A stretch of DNA of 35,456 bases. Origin: Zychaea mexicana (Eukaryota; Mucoromycota; Mucoromycetes; Mucorales; Lichtheimiaceae). Location: positions 1 to 35,456 of the forward strand of contig NW_026516890.1 in NCBI RefSeq assembly GCF_025766255.1, in the 5' to 3' direction. Position 1 is the stretch's first letter. Each line of letters opens with the position of its first letter. Below are positions 1-11,097 of the stretch, piece after piece. The notes below the pieces were generated by a model that did not search any database, was not told the DNA's origin, and worked only from the letters and a program-made list of their open reading frames with translations. The translations under genes were made by a program, and so were the position numbers.

Positions 1-3000
1 CAGTAATATCCTCCTCTAAAAGCTCCACATGCTGCTGGCCATTTTCAGCCTGTAATTGGCGACGTCGATTCTCGAGGAAATCAGCAGCAATATCGTCAGC
101 ATATCTTTCCCAAAGCTCGCCAGGCGTCAGGATATCGCAGAATGCCAGGATGACGGCGAAGAGATCACGGAGCCGTGACGCGGATGTGGTGACCTCAACG
201 GCTTCTCCAAAACACCTATTCCACTCATCGTCGTCTTGTAACAATCCGCGTGCCTGTGCAGCAGCCTTAAACGTGGGATATACTGTGCCTTCAAAAGTGC
301 GGATATCCTCAAAACTGGTGGCGCCCGGAACGTGCAACAACAATAGCCTCAAGCTATATTTCTCCAGGTCGCGTGGCTGTACAAAGTACAATCGAGAGAC
401 TGGTGCCACACCACGGTTATGCATTCGTCCACGGCGATACCATCCACGTTGTCTGCTGTGCGTATATGCCGAGTAGATGTCGACATATAAGTATTGTCGT
501 GCGTCAGGGTCGCGCTGGTTCAACGCAAACCAATCTACCAACGTCGAGCTCCGGTTGCGTGCTGCGCGTTGCAAGTCTCGAACATCGGCATCAGCTTCAA
601 AGTACACGTTCTCTTCTGATGGCAAATGGATATCTAAGCGCTTTACTGCTGGAAAATGACTCTGCATATCCTTCTCGAAAATGCGCCAACAACTTTCTGC
701 TGCCGATACGTATCGTACATTCAAAAATGCATCAATCTCATCAACGTTTTCTTCATTTGCTTGCGTCACTGTCGCTGCACTTTGGGTGCCTACTGTCACC
801 TCGGCACGGTCGGACCCTTTGTAAACGTACTTGTATAGGTACTTTACAGCTCGGTTGCTGGAGCAAATTTCGACGTTGATATGGGCGTTGTACTTTGTTG
901 TAAGATATAAGTTGTACGGAACGACCCATCCATTTCCGACATTGTATGTTGTGCGGTTGACAATTCTTTCGATTGTGCGATCAGGCATATCACGTCGACG
1001 ATATGTTATATTGCCGTTTTCATCGAATCGAGTTTCATTGGCGAATGGTTTGGGAAATCGTTTTGAGCATGATCCATTACTCATACAGATGGCGCGTGGA
1101 TTGAGTAAAGAGCCACAGGGAGTATGGATCATATTGCGTGTGACAGTGGCATATGCCTGTGGATAGCGCTGGGGGTCTGGAATTTCAGCAGAAACGATGT
1201 TGTCGACATCCTCAACAGTGCGTATTTTGGAGTCATCGTGCATAATCAAAACAATGTGGGCATGTGGCAAGCCGCGCTTTTGGAATTCAATTACTTGAAC
1301 CCATGCGACAACATTGCCGAGCACGTTATGATCTTTGAGATCTGCCATTATTAGCTTGATCTTTTCAGAAAAAACACGGGCAATCAAGTCAGGGCGATCA
1401 GATGGCTGCTGTCCATTAGAGGCCAAGGCTTCTCTTATTTCCGGCCACTCTGGGTTGCACGTAACAGTTATAAAAAGATCCGGCTTTCCAAAATGTCGCA
1501 CAATAGCCATTGCATCCTGATACAGCTGATGCATATAACTTTATAAAGAAACAGAACAGAAAAAGATAACAGAGATTGATGTAAGCAATTTCATGTATAG
1601 TAACATTTTATTTTATTTTCACCATAACAAACTCTCCACAGCAAAACGCTAGCTGATTGTAATTCTAAACGATCCCAGGCACGATACTCATGTTGCTATC
1701 TTAAAGAATAACTTACCGAGGACTGCCAGTATGAGAAGATGGAAGGATAACACGACGACCCAAATTTCGAGCCAGCTCGTTATTATCTTCTCCTACATCT
1801 TGCTGGAGCGCATCAGCCATACCACTGTAAAGTTCCACGCGTAGCTGTCTTTGATGGCTGCGATAGTAATGCATACGACGGTGCTCAATCTTTGCGTACA
1901 TATCGACAATGTACTGGTGCCAAAGTCGCCCATATAGATGCGCAAGAGACTCGCCACGTTCTTGGATGCGGTAGGCGTAAAATTGACGAACCGAGACAGT
2001 ACCCTGACGACCATGACGCTCCCGACCTGGCTCAGCTTGAGCATGCTGATGTCCACGAAGAGGAATTCCTTCACTCCATCCATTTTCTGCATTTGGGAAC
2101 ATAAGGACATAATGCAGTGGATCATACAAACTACTTGTCTCATTAATCCTTTGCATCCCTCCATCACGGCGAAAGAGAACAACATCACGATAGGTAGCAT
2201 CTTCGCCTGGATTGTCAACAATCAGTACAGCTATTTCGTCAGCAGTAGGAGCTGCATACTGTCTTCCGCGGCGCTGGCTCCCGGAGATGCGTATCCCCAA
2301 GTTGACACCTGGTGCACCGCGCAAACGCTCAGCTGCCGTCCGAAAGGTCTGAACATGCTGATTATTTTCATCAAGCATAGCCTGCAAATCAAGCAACAAT
2401 GCACGATCCAGGTTTCCATCTAATACATTGCCGAAAAAGTCATATAAGACCGTTCGTTATAAATTGTGTTTACTAATGCTAACCTGGAAAGACTGTCTGT
2501 CTGATTGCTGCCTGCTCTTGAGGATCATATATGTAGATTTGAGCAAAGCGGGGCGGACGACCATCTTGAGGAACAATGGAACTGATTCTGTGGTAGACAG
2601 TGCCTTGGATACGAAAAGAGTATGCTCCGCCTCTAGCATTGGTATAATTTTGGTCGAGACGATCCACACCAAGGGAAGCAAATGCAAAAGTACCATTGTA
2701 TAGGCGGATCTGTTCACGAAACGTTGACGATTCCTCATCTGTACCAATGAGCAGAGAGCGCAGTGGCTCTGGTGGACGCAGAACAGGTGGAAGTTCAACA
2801 ACCCCATAGCCACAGCAAATTGAATAGCAATACGTGCCATCAACATTCTGTCGACGGGTTTCCCAAGACCAAACCCGAGCACCGCATGCACTGCATGTTG
2901 CGTTCATTGGTGGCAACACATGACGGTGAGCGTGAGGAGATGCGGCGTCCTCAACAATATCCTGCCCAGCAATAGTTGTTTCCTCGAATTGGTCCTGATA

Positions 3001-3272
3001 TCCAAGTGGCCTAGTAGCATTCCTTTCTAGACGGGGTCTGCCTGCACCACGACGACGTGTTCTGGGCCTGCCAAAGCCTTCACGCAAATCAATAGTAGCA
3101 AATAAATTGCCAGAGGCATCTTCTTGATGCTAAAGTATCATTATATAATGTTCAGTATCATGAATCAGCTTCACGGCGTTTACGATATCCAGTGGTCTCA
3201 ATAACTCACAGTGTTGGTAGGAGCAGTGATAGTTTGTCCTTGCGGTGTGGTTTCAGCAGCGTTGTTACTCAT
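1..3272 (-). CDS. Helitron Rep/helicase protein, 5' part (four exons, C-terminus beyond window)
   Basis: Rolling-circle transposase of a Helitron; it nicks DNA through an HUH nuclease and unwinds it with a C-terminal helicase that lies off the left edge. Predicted exons: 3272-3210, 3129-2484, 2419-1717 and 1538 to beyond 1; phases agree at every junction, giving about 983 codons in the window with no stop. Exon 2 encodes a CxxC zinc-knuckle region (CSAC, then SICCGYG) typical of Helitron N-termini. Exon 3 ends in ILPSSHTGSPR, which joins exon 4 at YMHQLYQDAMAIVRHFG, the hallmark start of the Helitron-like domain. Rep motifs follow: FITVTCNPEWPEI, the HUH motif GLPHAHIVLIM and the tyrosine motif KYLYKYVYKG. 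The start is the ATG at 3272; the next gene starts 239 bp away in the opposite direction. The part seen looks intact, so it may be a recently active copy. The Helitron termini were not located. Confidence 0.93.
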
Positions 3273-3511
3273 TTACGTATAAAAACGAATGGCGGGAAGA
3301 AAGAATGCAAAAATAATCTCCTCTCATTCTAGCTATCAAGATGACAGTAAAGTGATCATGTCATCTTTTTCCTAAAGTAGATGTGGTGCTACATTGCCAG
3401 GGTATTTATGCTCTATATATCTGAGTGAGCTTTCTTTTGTGCACTCCGAACAGAGTGAGTGCAAATATAACTTATCCGATCTGACAACTTTCTTCTTTCA
3501 AACTTCCCATC
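3273..3511. promoter_or_regulatory. Shared head-to-head promoter region of the Rep gene and the small plus-strand gene
   Basis: 239 bp separate the predicted ATG of the Helitron Rep gene (leftward) from that of the small acidic gene (rightward). The stretch is AT-rich, with a TATA-like TCTATATAT near 3412. Any rightward core promoter and any leftward one must both lie here if the start codons are right. No repeat array is seen. Confidence 0.4.
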
Positions 3512-4111
3512 ATGCCCAACACTCGAAGTACTCAGCCCAATCATCAGACAGAAGGTTTGGAGCAAATGCTCTATCGAAAGCGCAAAAGCAAGAGTGCTAG
3601 CAGAAATGCAAAGCGTCAGGTACTCTAAGAAACCACGTTTTTATAATAACTCATATATAGCGCGTTAGTTAACTTTGCTTTCAAAAACAGAAAAACAGCG
3701 ATGATGAGTTTGAGTTGACTCAGGAGGATATCGAGCTCATGGAAGCTTGTGAGCATTTGCTTGGTAACTTAATCCTATTTGCTAAGATATATATGTATGC
3801 ATGAACTCATTCAAGGATAAGATCTCCAGTCCTCACAGAGACAGCTTGAACAGGCAGACTCGCAAATAGACACTATCCCGTCAGATCTTCCTTCTGTACC
3901 TTCGCCAGCAGTGTCTTCGCCTCTGCTTTTGATAGAGGAATACCAATCGGTGTCTCCTCCACCACTGTCCCCTGTGCCCTCTCTTGAGGAAGGAATTCAG
4001 AAACTGAATTTGCCGCCTGCCCATCGTACGCCACTTAGTTCACCATCGCGTTCTGTAAACCATCCTAATGGCACCACCTCTCGAGGTGTACAGTGCGAAT
4101 TATTAAAATAA
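3512..4111 (+). CDS. Small basic/acidic, proline-rich protein of unknown function (three exons)
   Basis: Predicted exons 3512-3619, 3691-3763 and 3822-4111 join in phase to give 156 residues. I do not recognise the family. The N-terminus is basic (LYRKRKSKSASRNAKRQ, a possible nuclear-localisation signal). It is followed by a short acidic helix-like stretch (DDEFELTQEDIELMEACEHLL) and a Ser/Pro-rich tail (SPPPLSPVPSLEE) with no catalytic motif. The gene is head-to-head with the Helitron Rep gene and tail-to-tail with the recombinase gene, so it could be Helitron cargo or an accessory gene. Introns are 71 and 58 bp with GTACTC and GTAACT donors, the first weak. The third exon alone is a clear 95-codon open frame; the first two rest on splice logic. 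Confidence 0.5.
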
Positions 4112-4353
4112 ATTGCAAACTGTTCACATGTAACAAAGACTCAAGCTGTGTAATGATTTAAAAATTGATCGCGTGAAGAGGAAGGGGGACGGAAAGCTCT
4201 GCTCGCTGTTCGGAGACAAACCACTGCTAAAAATCGATTCCAAAAAAGGAAGGACTTTCATTATTAATTTTTGAAGATTGTCTATTATATTAGAGATACT
4301 CAATCAGTTCAGATCTTCCTTTTTTTCTTTTACGCTGTTAGATAGGATGGACT
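4112..4353. other. Convergent spacer between the small gene and the recombinase gene
   Basis: 242 bp between two facing stop codons. No repeat or gene is seen. It should hold both 3' ends; an AATAAA-like element is not obvious on either strand. Confidence 0.4.
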
Positions 4354-5756
4354 CTACGTACGCAGTAACTTCTGCCATTCTCGCGAGCAGAGGTCAAACG
4401 TGTGGATCGATTCAGTCGTTAGAAACCATAAATCGCTTGACGTTCGAGCATAGTGCATGCCCGCAACGGAAGAAGAATGTGCCGCCTGCATGTCGAAAAA
4501 CCCAGGATCGAATCGATTTACAATTCGTCGGCGCCCATCTTGTTGCTGCTGCTCGTATGTTGTTATATCGTCGTCGTTGTTGTCACCTTCGACCGTGTCA
4601 ATGTCAGGATGGGCAAGCAACTCTTCTGTTGTTTCCAACAGATGAGTTCCTTGTTGGAGGTGGTGGCGCATGAAGAAGGTGGCGACATGGCGATAGGCTT
4701 GAAGCCCGAGACCGGCACCCATATGGCTTTGGGTGTACTATGAATTAAGCACTCAAACAACAGCCAAAAAAAAACCTTTGAAATATACACATACCGTTCG
4801 AACGGGCGCACCAGTACAAGGTACATCAGGACAATCTCGCTTAGCTCCTTGTTGAGGAAGCGTGCGACATAACGATCGGCAGTGCCTCTCGAACGACGCT
4901 TGTAGTAGTACTGAACCAGCATGACCTTTTGTCGGTACCAGTACATGCCACGTTTGGCCCCACGCGCGGACGAACGAATTGTCGTGCATGCGAGCTCCTC
5001 ACCTCGCGCCGGTTGTCCACTTGTAATGTGAGCCAGAACCATGATCATGAGGATCAATTTGCGACATTGGGACAGCCACTCGTACAGAGCGGCGAGATTC
5101 CACAAGAGCTCGCCGCTTTCGGTCACGCTTGCAATAAATTCGTCACTGTGTTGCACTGCCAGGTGCCTGAACAAGACCTTGAGGTAGTCGTCGTTCGCTG
5201 TTGGGTTGCCGGGTCTGGTGAAGAATGCGATGGAGGGATTGGCTGTCCTGGTATCGGCCATTATTTCATGGAAGCGATCACAGAAAGGCTCCTGCAAGGT
5301 ATAGCCGCGCAATACATGGTCTTGTAGTTGCGTGCGACAGTCGACGAGGAGGCGGCCGACACCAACCTGGATATTGGTCAAATCAACGCTTGTTGTCCGG
5401 TAGCGGATGGTCCTGAGGTCATCGCTGTCGATGTAAATGGAAGGCTCGACAGCTTGATCGCCTGATGCCAAGGTTGCGGTACGCATGGTTTCGGTGAGCA
5501 TGTTCATTACGGTAGGTTCGCCATCATTGAGCCAGTACAAAACTTCCCGTGCGTCCTCACTAGCAAGTCAAACAGTTGTAGATATAAGAATTGGGCAGGT
5601 ACAAGTATATACGCATATGTAATGGAACGATACTCACCGACTGATCGTACGATCAGCATCTCGGAAGGCTGGATCATTGAGTGCTTCAACATTTTCATAT
5701 TCATCAGCAAACTCGTCATAGGCAAGTTGGGGCATGGTAAAGGTATCAGAGTCCAT
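4354..5756 (-). CDS. Tyrosine recombinase (phage-integrase fold) of the fungal RecQ-associated type, without a RecQ domain
   Basis: Predicted exons 5756-5638, 5559-4795 and 4726-4354 give 418 residues. Tyrosine recombinases cut and rejoin DNA through a tyrosine nucleophile. Visible boxes in the C-terminal half: box I arginine in SGQPARGEEL; a candidate beta-strand lysine in VQYYYKRRS; box II arginine in LQAYRHVATFF; and the terminal QAAHSSSVAGMHYAR, which supplies the H and the candidate catalytic Y. The box II His of HxxR is replaced (Q at that place). The N-terminal half (RTIRYRTTSVDLTNIQVGVGRL onward) resembles the region preceding this domain in large fungal proteins that carry N-terminal zinc fingers and a C-terminal RecQ helicase; that comparison is from memory. 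Here the frame stops shortly after the tyrosine (EWQKLLRT), with no helicase. The second intron needs an atypical CAAAG acceptor; the better TAG acceptor leads into the wrong frame, so a small decay event there is possible. The start at 5756 has a good ACCATGG context; an upstream in-frame ATG lies at 5825. Confidence 0.72.
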
Positions 5757-6263
5757 GGTCACAGCAGAAAGAATAGATTGGGATAAAAAATTGGGGGATA
5801 ACTGACTGACAAAATCTTTGTGCATGAGGGGTATTAGTATTCTGTCAGTTTATGTGGTCCTAGAATCATCGCCACATGCTTATAGAGAAGCGGGTAATAT
5901 GAGAAAATGATGGCGCCACCATTGCTGCCGTTTTTGTGAATATGAAGCTCGTGTAAATGCATTGACTTGATGTCAACTTTGATCCGAATAATAAAAAAAC
6001 ACATGCCTGTTGGTAGTAGTGGATGCAGAGAGGACTTTCAGAAGTATTTAAAGAAAGAATTTCATTGAATGCTGCTACCCTGAAAATGGTGGAACGGGAA
6101 GTGACTCGAAAAGGAAAGAAAAAAAAAGTGGCACGCTGTTGAGAAAGATAAGCGAGGCACACGTGGCACACGATTTATTTTAAGCAAAAGCACAGTTCCT
6201 GCCTATAGTGTGTGATCGTCACTGGCATTGCAGCGTAAAGACCGAAAAAAAAAAAGAACATCC
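5757..6263. other. Spacer upstream of the recombinase gene
   Basis: No gene is supported. An isolated ACACGTGGCACACG near 6160-6173 resembles the core of the tandem units that follow, so a decayed unit may start here. The stretch presumably holds the leftward promoter. Confidence 0.4.
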
Positions 6264-6850
6264 CACGTGGTAGCCACTTTCATATGAAAGCGCACAGGCG
6301 CTGGAAGACACGTTGCTTTATTGTTAAGGGAAATCTAAAATTAGCAATTGAGCAAGACAATAGGATCTACCGGGATTTTCCTTAAAAAACCACCACACGT
6401 GGCCGCCACACTGCAAAAGTGCTTAGGCAATAATGGACACGTTGATCTGATTTTTTGGTAAGCGCGTTAAACCAGACGATCTTTACCGAGAAACCCTTTT
6501 CCGTATACTCGTTACAACACACGTGGCAGCCACCTTCACACATGAAAGCAAACGGGTAAAGAAAGACACGTTGCGTGGATTCTCATGAAGTATCTAAGAT
6601 TAGCAATGCAGCCATGACAACGGTATCTATGAAGAAGCTATGTTCAGTATATTTTTTTAACATGTGGTTACCACCTTCAGACATGAAAGCAAATGGGTAA
6701 CAAAAGGCACGTTGCTTGGATTCGCGAGAATCATCTTAAATTAGCAATGCAGCCATCCCAACGATCACCGTCAAGAAGCTTTGTGCAGTATAATTTCCAC
6801 AACACATGTGGTTGCTATGCCTTAATAATAGAGTGCACAGGAATAAGCCG
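6264..6850. repeat. Degenerate tandem repeat array, five units of about 124-144 bp with an E-box core
   Basis: Unit starts are marked by CACGTGG or CATGTGG at 6264, 6396, 6520, 6661 and 6805 (spacings 132, 124, 141, 144). The two best-conserved neighbours, from 6520 and 6661, share the sequence after the core (CCACCTTCA, CATGAAAGCAAA, GGGTAA), then CACGTTGC, TTAGCAATGCAGCCAT, CAAGAAGCT or GAAGAAGCT, and CAGTATA. Older units keep only parts. Each core contains a CANNTG palindrome, the usual site for bHLH factors. The array lies between the divergent recombinase and zinc-finger genes, so a shared regulatory or terminal-binding role is plausible but not shown. Confidence 0.8.
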
Positions 6851-7003
6851 CGTTACATACAGATATGCTATTTAAAATAGTATGTAGTGTAATGCTCTGA
6901 ATCGTTATATTTGCTACTGGTATAACAACTCTTTGTCTTTTTCACCACACATCCTCCTTTGGCTCTATTCTTTTGTTATTAGTCACTTTTATTATTCTTC
7001 ATC

Positions 7004-9440
7004 ATGTCATCCCGTCATCGGCGAACGAGACGTACAAATGCCCCGGAAGAAGACTGCAACTGCCCAAACATATCACCGGCGGAAATGAACACCCACAGGA
7101 AGCAATATCATCAACAGCAAGTAACACTTACATTTCGCGATGGCTGTAAGTCGGTTTTGTGCCAATGTCAATTGTTTATTGGTGAGCATATATCACGCAT
7201 AAAGTTTTACTAAGACATAATTATTATGCAGCCAAACTCGATGTTGTGGTGGAACGGATCTCTCCCCCGGACCAAGTATTTGTGACATGCCCAGAGTGTA
7301 CAAGACGCTTGCGCATCATGTCTGTGCATACCCATTTCCGAAGATTCTGCCAAAAACGCCTTGATCCTGCCACCGTTGCTCATCTTCCAAAATATAATCC
7401 TCCACCTTCTTCGACGATGCATCCAACTACAACACAGCAGCGTGGCGAGCCGCGTTTGCAGGAAACTCGCTCCATGTCACCACGGCAAACAGTTACATCA
7501 AGACGTGAAATGCCACGCAACCGCACGCCAGTTCAGCCTCCTTCGCCATCACCCATGTTGAATCCGTCACCACCATTGCCCTCATCGCCTTCTTCTTCTT
7601 TGATGTCATTGCTTCCACCATCCCAAGGTGCTTTAACATTATCAGATGAACAGCAACAGCAATCCCAACAGCAGGAAGACGCAACGGAAATCGACTAACA
7701 AGAGCCGACCGTGGACCAAGGTAAGATCATGGCGATAAAATCATTTACGTGCACATGCATGAGTAAAAGTGCTAATAATGTGTGTGTGTGTGGTTTTTTT
7801 TTTTTTTAATTTCAGAGCGTGCCAACCTGATTACTCGTTTGGGTCTCACCATCGATGAGAGTAGCGGACTCCTTTTTTGCTCGAATGGTTGCCGTGATCG
7901 CCAATACGTATTTGTCAAGACGGATGAAGCATACCAGCATATCATCACAGCCCATCGTGCACTACGACGGCATGTAGAAGCGGTTTCTGAGCACGAATTT
8001 ACTGAACTTTTATATCGCCTTGGTTCCCAACGTTCTGATGTAACCGACCGATACTCTGTTGCCGCTTCTCGTGTCAGGGATATGATTCCTCGTGTCAATC
8101 TACTCGACCCACCTGTGCCAGGATATAGATGCAATGATTGTCCTAGCTATTTCCAGGAGTACACATCATGTCGATCCCATCGTTCTACTCATCACGGTGA
8201 TAGTGATGTGACGCTCAATGCGTTGTTTGCAAGATGTATGGTGCAAAGACTCGGTCCAAGCCAGAATATGCCATATTTCGGTGTTATATCGGATGATATG
8301 AACATTGACGCCAGCAACCGGGACGTGGCGCAAGGGTAGCAGAGACTTACTAATACTATAGAACGGTGTTTGCTTCAGCACGAGGGTATCATGAAGCATT
8401 ATGGTGTGCAGAACTTGGACCGCCCGGCACATTTGGCAGAGCGTCGCGCTATTGGCCGTTTTCACGAAACTATGCGCTGGGACATGCTGGTGAGAAGAGT
8501 TTTGACCGAAGAAGATACGACCGATAGCCGCTCCCGACTTGCTAGTTGGATATCTCTTCCTGAAGTATCGAACAAGATTGGCCTCTCCATTGTCGCTGCT
8601 GTGACGAAGTACATGAAAGTTGTTGACAAAGCAACTCGTGGTGCGTCATATTATCTTGAGCGTCGCATGGTGATGGGACTAAGGTGTGTATTACACAATA
8701 TAATGAGGGAAGAAGTAAGAATACAACAAACACATTTATTTATGGTGCTCTTTGTTTTTAAAATCATTAGTGTCGATGATGTCCCAACCCGTGGTCTGAC
8801 TGAGCTGCTCCAGCAATCCCATGGAAGGACGTACAATGGTCGATGTGAACTAGGTAAGACGTTTATTTTAATTAAAAGTTAGACGACGATGTTGTAGTGA
8901 AAGAATTCAAGGAGGTGTATGCCGAGTACAGTTTCATTATTACATTCACAAAGGACACTGTTGACGCTGTAAGTCGTAAATGGGGTGGGAAATATGGAAA
9001 AAAAGTCAATGGAGCTGATGGTTTTTGTTTCTATTAACCTAAAGCCTAGTGACCTTGCCATCCCGCGGTGGTGACATTCTTATTAAGTACTCACATTGAA
9101 TTTCGCTCTTTCTTTTAATCTGATATTTCTTTAGAACAACAGCAACTTTCTGGTACGATCTATTGGAGTTCCGACTTCGTTCATCCATGGATAACTATGT
9201 GATTGCTGATATAGAGCCAATGGAGGATGTGGGTATCGGGAGAAGCTCCAAATCAGGGCGTCTTACGGACGATATGATGAAGAATGTCAGTATTTGGCTT
9301 CGAGATAGGTAGAGTGAGTCGAGTTAACAAACCGTTGGACCCTTGTTGACGTAGTGGGATTGTGTGCTAATTCATAGGGGTGAAAACGCAAAAGGAAGCC
9401 AGAAAACTTCCTTGGAGAGAATCCAAGCGAATTGCTAACG
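7004..9440 (+). CDS. Multi-zinc-finger protein, putative partner of the divergent recombinase (at least seven exons, one in-frame stop)
   Basis: Predicted exons 7004-7181, 7232-7720, 7816-8280, 8362-8683, 8771-8853 and 8898-8968 join in phase (about 536 codons). A later coding block from about 9135 to 9313 (TFWYDLLEFRLRSS) and a final one from about 9378 follow, but their joins and the stop are uncertain. Cys/His clusters: CNCPN with HRKQYH; CPECTRRLRI with HTHFRRFC; LFCSNGC with HIITAH; and a C2H2 finger YRCNDCPSYFQEY with HRSTHH. Between fingers 2 and 3 lies a Pro/Ser/Gln-rich linker. The arrangement of fingers followed by a helical region (AIGRFHETMRWDMLV) resembles the N-terminal half of fungal zinc-finger/recombinase/RecQ proteins (DUF3505-like, from memory). 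A TAA at 7696-7698 lies in frame before the exon end at 7720; using a donor at about 7627 would skip it. Donor GTGTTA at 8281 is weak. Either a pseudogene or an alternatively spliced gene. Confidence 0.6.
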
Positions 9441-9499
9441 ATGCTGGGCTCATGGCTTACTATTATGATCACAAGATGAAGAAGCATAAATCTTGTGCT

Positions 9500-9664
9500 A
9501 TGTATTTTTTGCTCTGTTCCCTTTACTTTTATCTTTTTACTTTTTGGTTTCGATGCGAACGTATATGTTTACAAAGAAGTTAGATAATTTTTTGTATGAT
9601 AGACAACAAGGGTTAGGAGAGAGAGGGTGGGAAGAAAAGCTATGGCAATGAATATGAAAGTATA
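9500..9664. other. Convergent spacer
   Basis: AT-rich DNA between the uncertain end of the zinc-finger gene and the facing stop codon at 9665. No structure is recognised. Confidence 0.3.
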
Positions 9665-10463
9665 CTATGGCATGGTAACCGCTCTTCGTTTGTTGGATCT
9701 TGAAGGAGATATCATATTAAATTGTTCGTCCGGCAAAGATGGACGACGTTTCGTATACATCATAGTATTTTCGTTTGGTTTCATGGGCACGCACCACTTT
9801 CTAAAACAATGCAATATGGCTATAAGATCATCGAAATAGCTTGGAAAAGCACCAAGATGTTCAATGGAATTTGGGATAGTAATAGCGGCAATTTCGGTAC
9901 ATACATAAAAACCATCAGCTTCAAGTTTGTTTAACAGAATATTCGCCTTATGATCTAAAAAGTTATACCTAAATTAGTGAAAGTTTCAGTGGTTTCTATG
10001 TCTGAATATAAATAAGAGAACTTACTCACTAGTTGAATGCTTAAAGAAGCTTTCAATCCAGACGCATCCAAAGAGTTTTTTGTTAATAAGCACAATCGAA
10101 TCAAATCTTTTGATATGCCATATTGGTTTCCAGCTTCTGAAGCTGGTTTCACTTCAACATATCCCAGTGAGTGACCAAAATGAAGGCCATTCATCTCTGT
10201 TACACAAGAATCCGGCCGCTGATTTGAAATGGAGGCTTTTGATGGTGTTTCTTTAGCCTCTTGATTTGTAGTGCTCGTCCTAAGAAACAAACACCATATG
10301 TAAGTAATACGCACAGAATTTCAAGCTTGTCTTATCACTCACCACCTGAACAAGACACCATTATCAGGTTCGTCAAATAATGCGGATAAAAAGGGATCAA
10401 TAAATCGATGACATAGTTCGGTTTCTTTGATCTCGGCGCAATTTCTTGGTAGGGGAGTTTATC
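9665..10463 (-). pseudogene. N-terminally truncated member of an uncharacterised fungal family
   Basis: Three exons join in phase: about 10463-10343, 10279-10026 and 9954-9665, the last ending at a TAG. The protein reads RNCAEIKETELCHRFIDPF, ALFDEPDNGVLFRW, then RPDSCVTEMNGLHFGHSLGYVEVKPA, LIRLCLLTKNSLD, LKASLSIQLV, LEADGFYVCTEIAAITIP and a basic tail KRRPSLPDE. I recall this pattern (PF after xELxxRYxD, RPD, GEVKPA, Dxxxlxxf.KN.id, G.Y.m.E) from a large uncharacterised family in Mucorales proteomes; its function is unknown to me. The frame is closed by a TAA immediately upstream, around 10464, and no convincing upstream exon is found, although GTAAGT at about 10550 could end one. So it is either a fragment or has a first exon that I miss. 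Confidence 0.6.
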
Positions 10464-10703
10464 AATGCTAAAAGAATGTAGGAAGTTCCTATAAATATAT
10501 ATCTCATTTTCCATTGGTATACAAAAAATAAATATACTTACAAGTTCACCACGCTTTTTGTGATGATAGAGCTTTAATAAAGATAATAAGGGACAAGATT
10601 AAGTATCTTTGAGATCATGTTTTATTCCAACAAAAGATAAAGCTCTTTTATATTCTAGCTATTAAGACGGCGATATCAATTCATCCGACTAATGGATAAA
10701 CTA
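10464..10703. other. AT-rich spacer without a supported gene
   Basis: Contains a possible exon end (minus strand, GTGGTGAACTT before GTAAGT near 10550) that could belong to the preceding gene fragment. Nothing else is seen. Confidence 0.3.
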
Positions 10704-10979
10704 TGTGATAGAGGATGGATCAAGGACGTATCAGAACTTCTATTGAAGTTGCTATGTTAATCGGGCACATCTTTGAAACCGGCGTTAGCTGATGTAATGG
10801 CCGAGGCACCTGTTGATAGGTTCATTGTCCTGTTCACGTAAGGTGGATCATCTGAGTGAGAGATTTTATTCAATAGTGTTTAGCCGAAATGCCGTAGTGT
10901 TCATACGTGTGTGCTATAATGTTTAACCGAATATCTTATTGTTGATATCTTAAGCAGTGTATTAATGTGGTTCACCACA
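10704..10979 (-). repeat. Probable 3' LTR of Gypsy-1
   Basis: The inner border is clear: read on the minus strand, the polypurine tract CCTGGAAGGGGGTGA (10981-10995) is followed directly by TGTGGTGAACCACA. Gypsy-2 has the same layout, with TGTGGTAAACCACA after its tract. The outer border is a guess: TGTGATAGAGGATGG at 10704 resembles the TGTGGATAGAG that opens the Gypsy-2 LTR on the plus strand. The interior has little obvious similarity to the other LTR, so the two copies belong to different subfamilies or this LTR is old. Confidence 0.4.
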
Positions 10980-11097
10980 TCACCCCCTTCCAGGTTAAAC
11001 ATTATTTTGTGAAGAATGTGCTTAGCAACGTGTGCGTAAACGCTTACTGCGTCTAGTAGATGGTGTAGGTGTGGAACCCTCTTAACGTTTGGAATTA

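Noticed and set aside
150..1520. Several plus-strand open frames of 60-168 codons
   Set aside because: They are shadows of the Helitron Rep gene on the opposite strand, whose frame is continuous and carries the family motifs.
7777..7809. GT-run and T-run as a microsatellite of interest
   Set aside because: Short and located within a predicted intron as its polypyrimidine tract.
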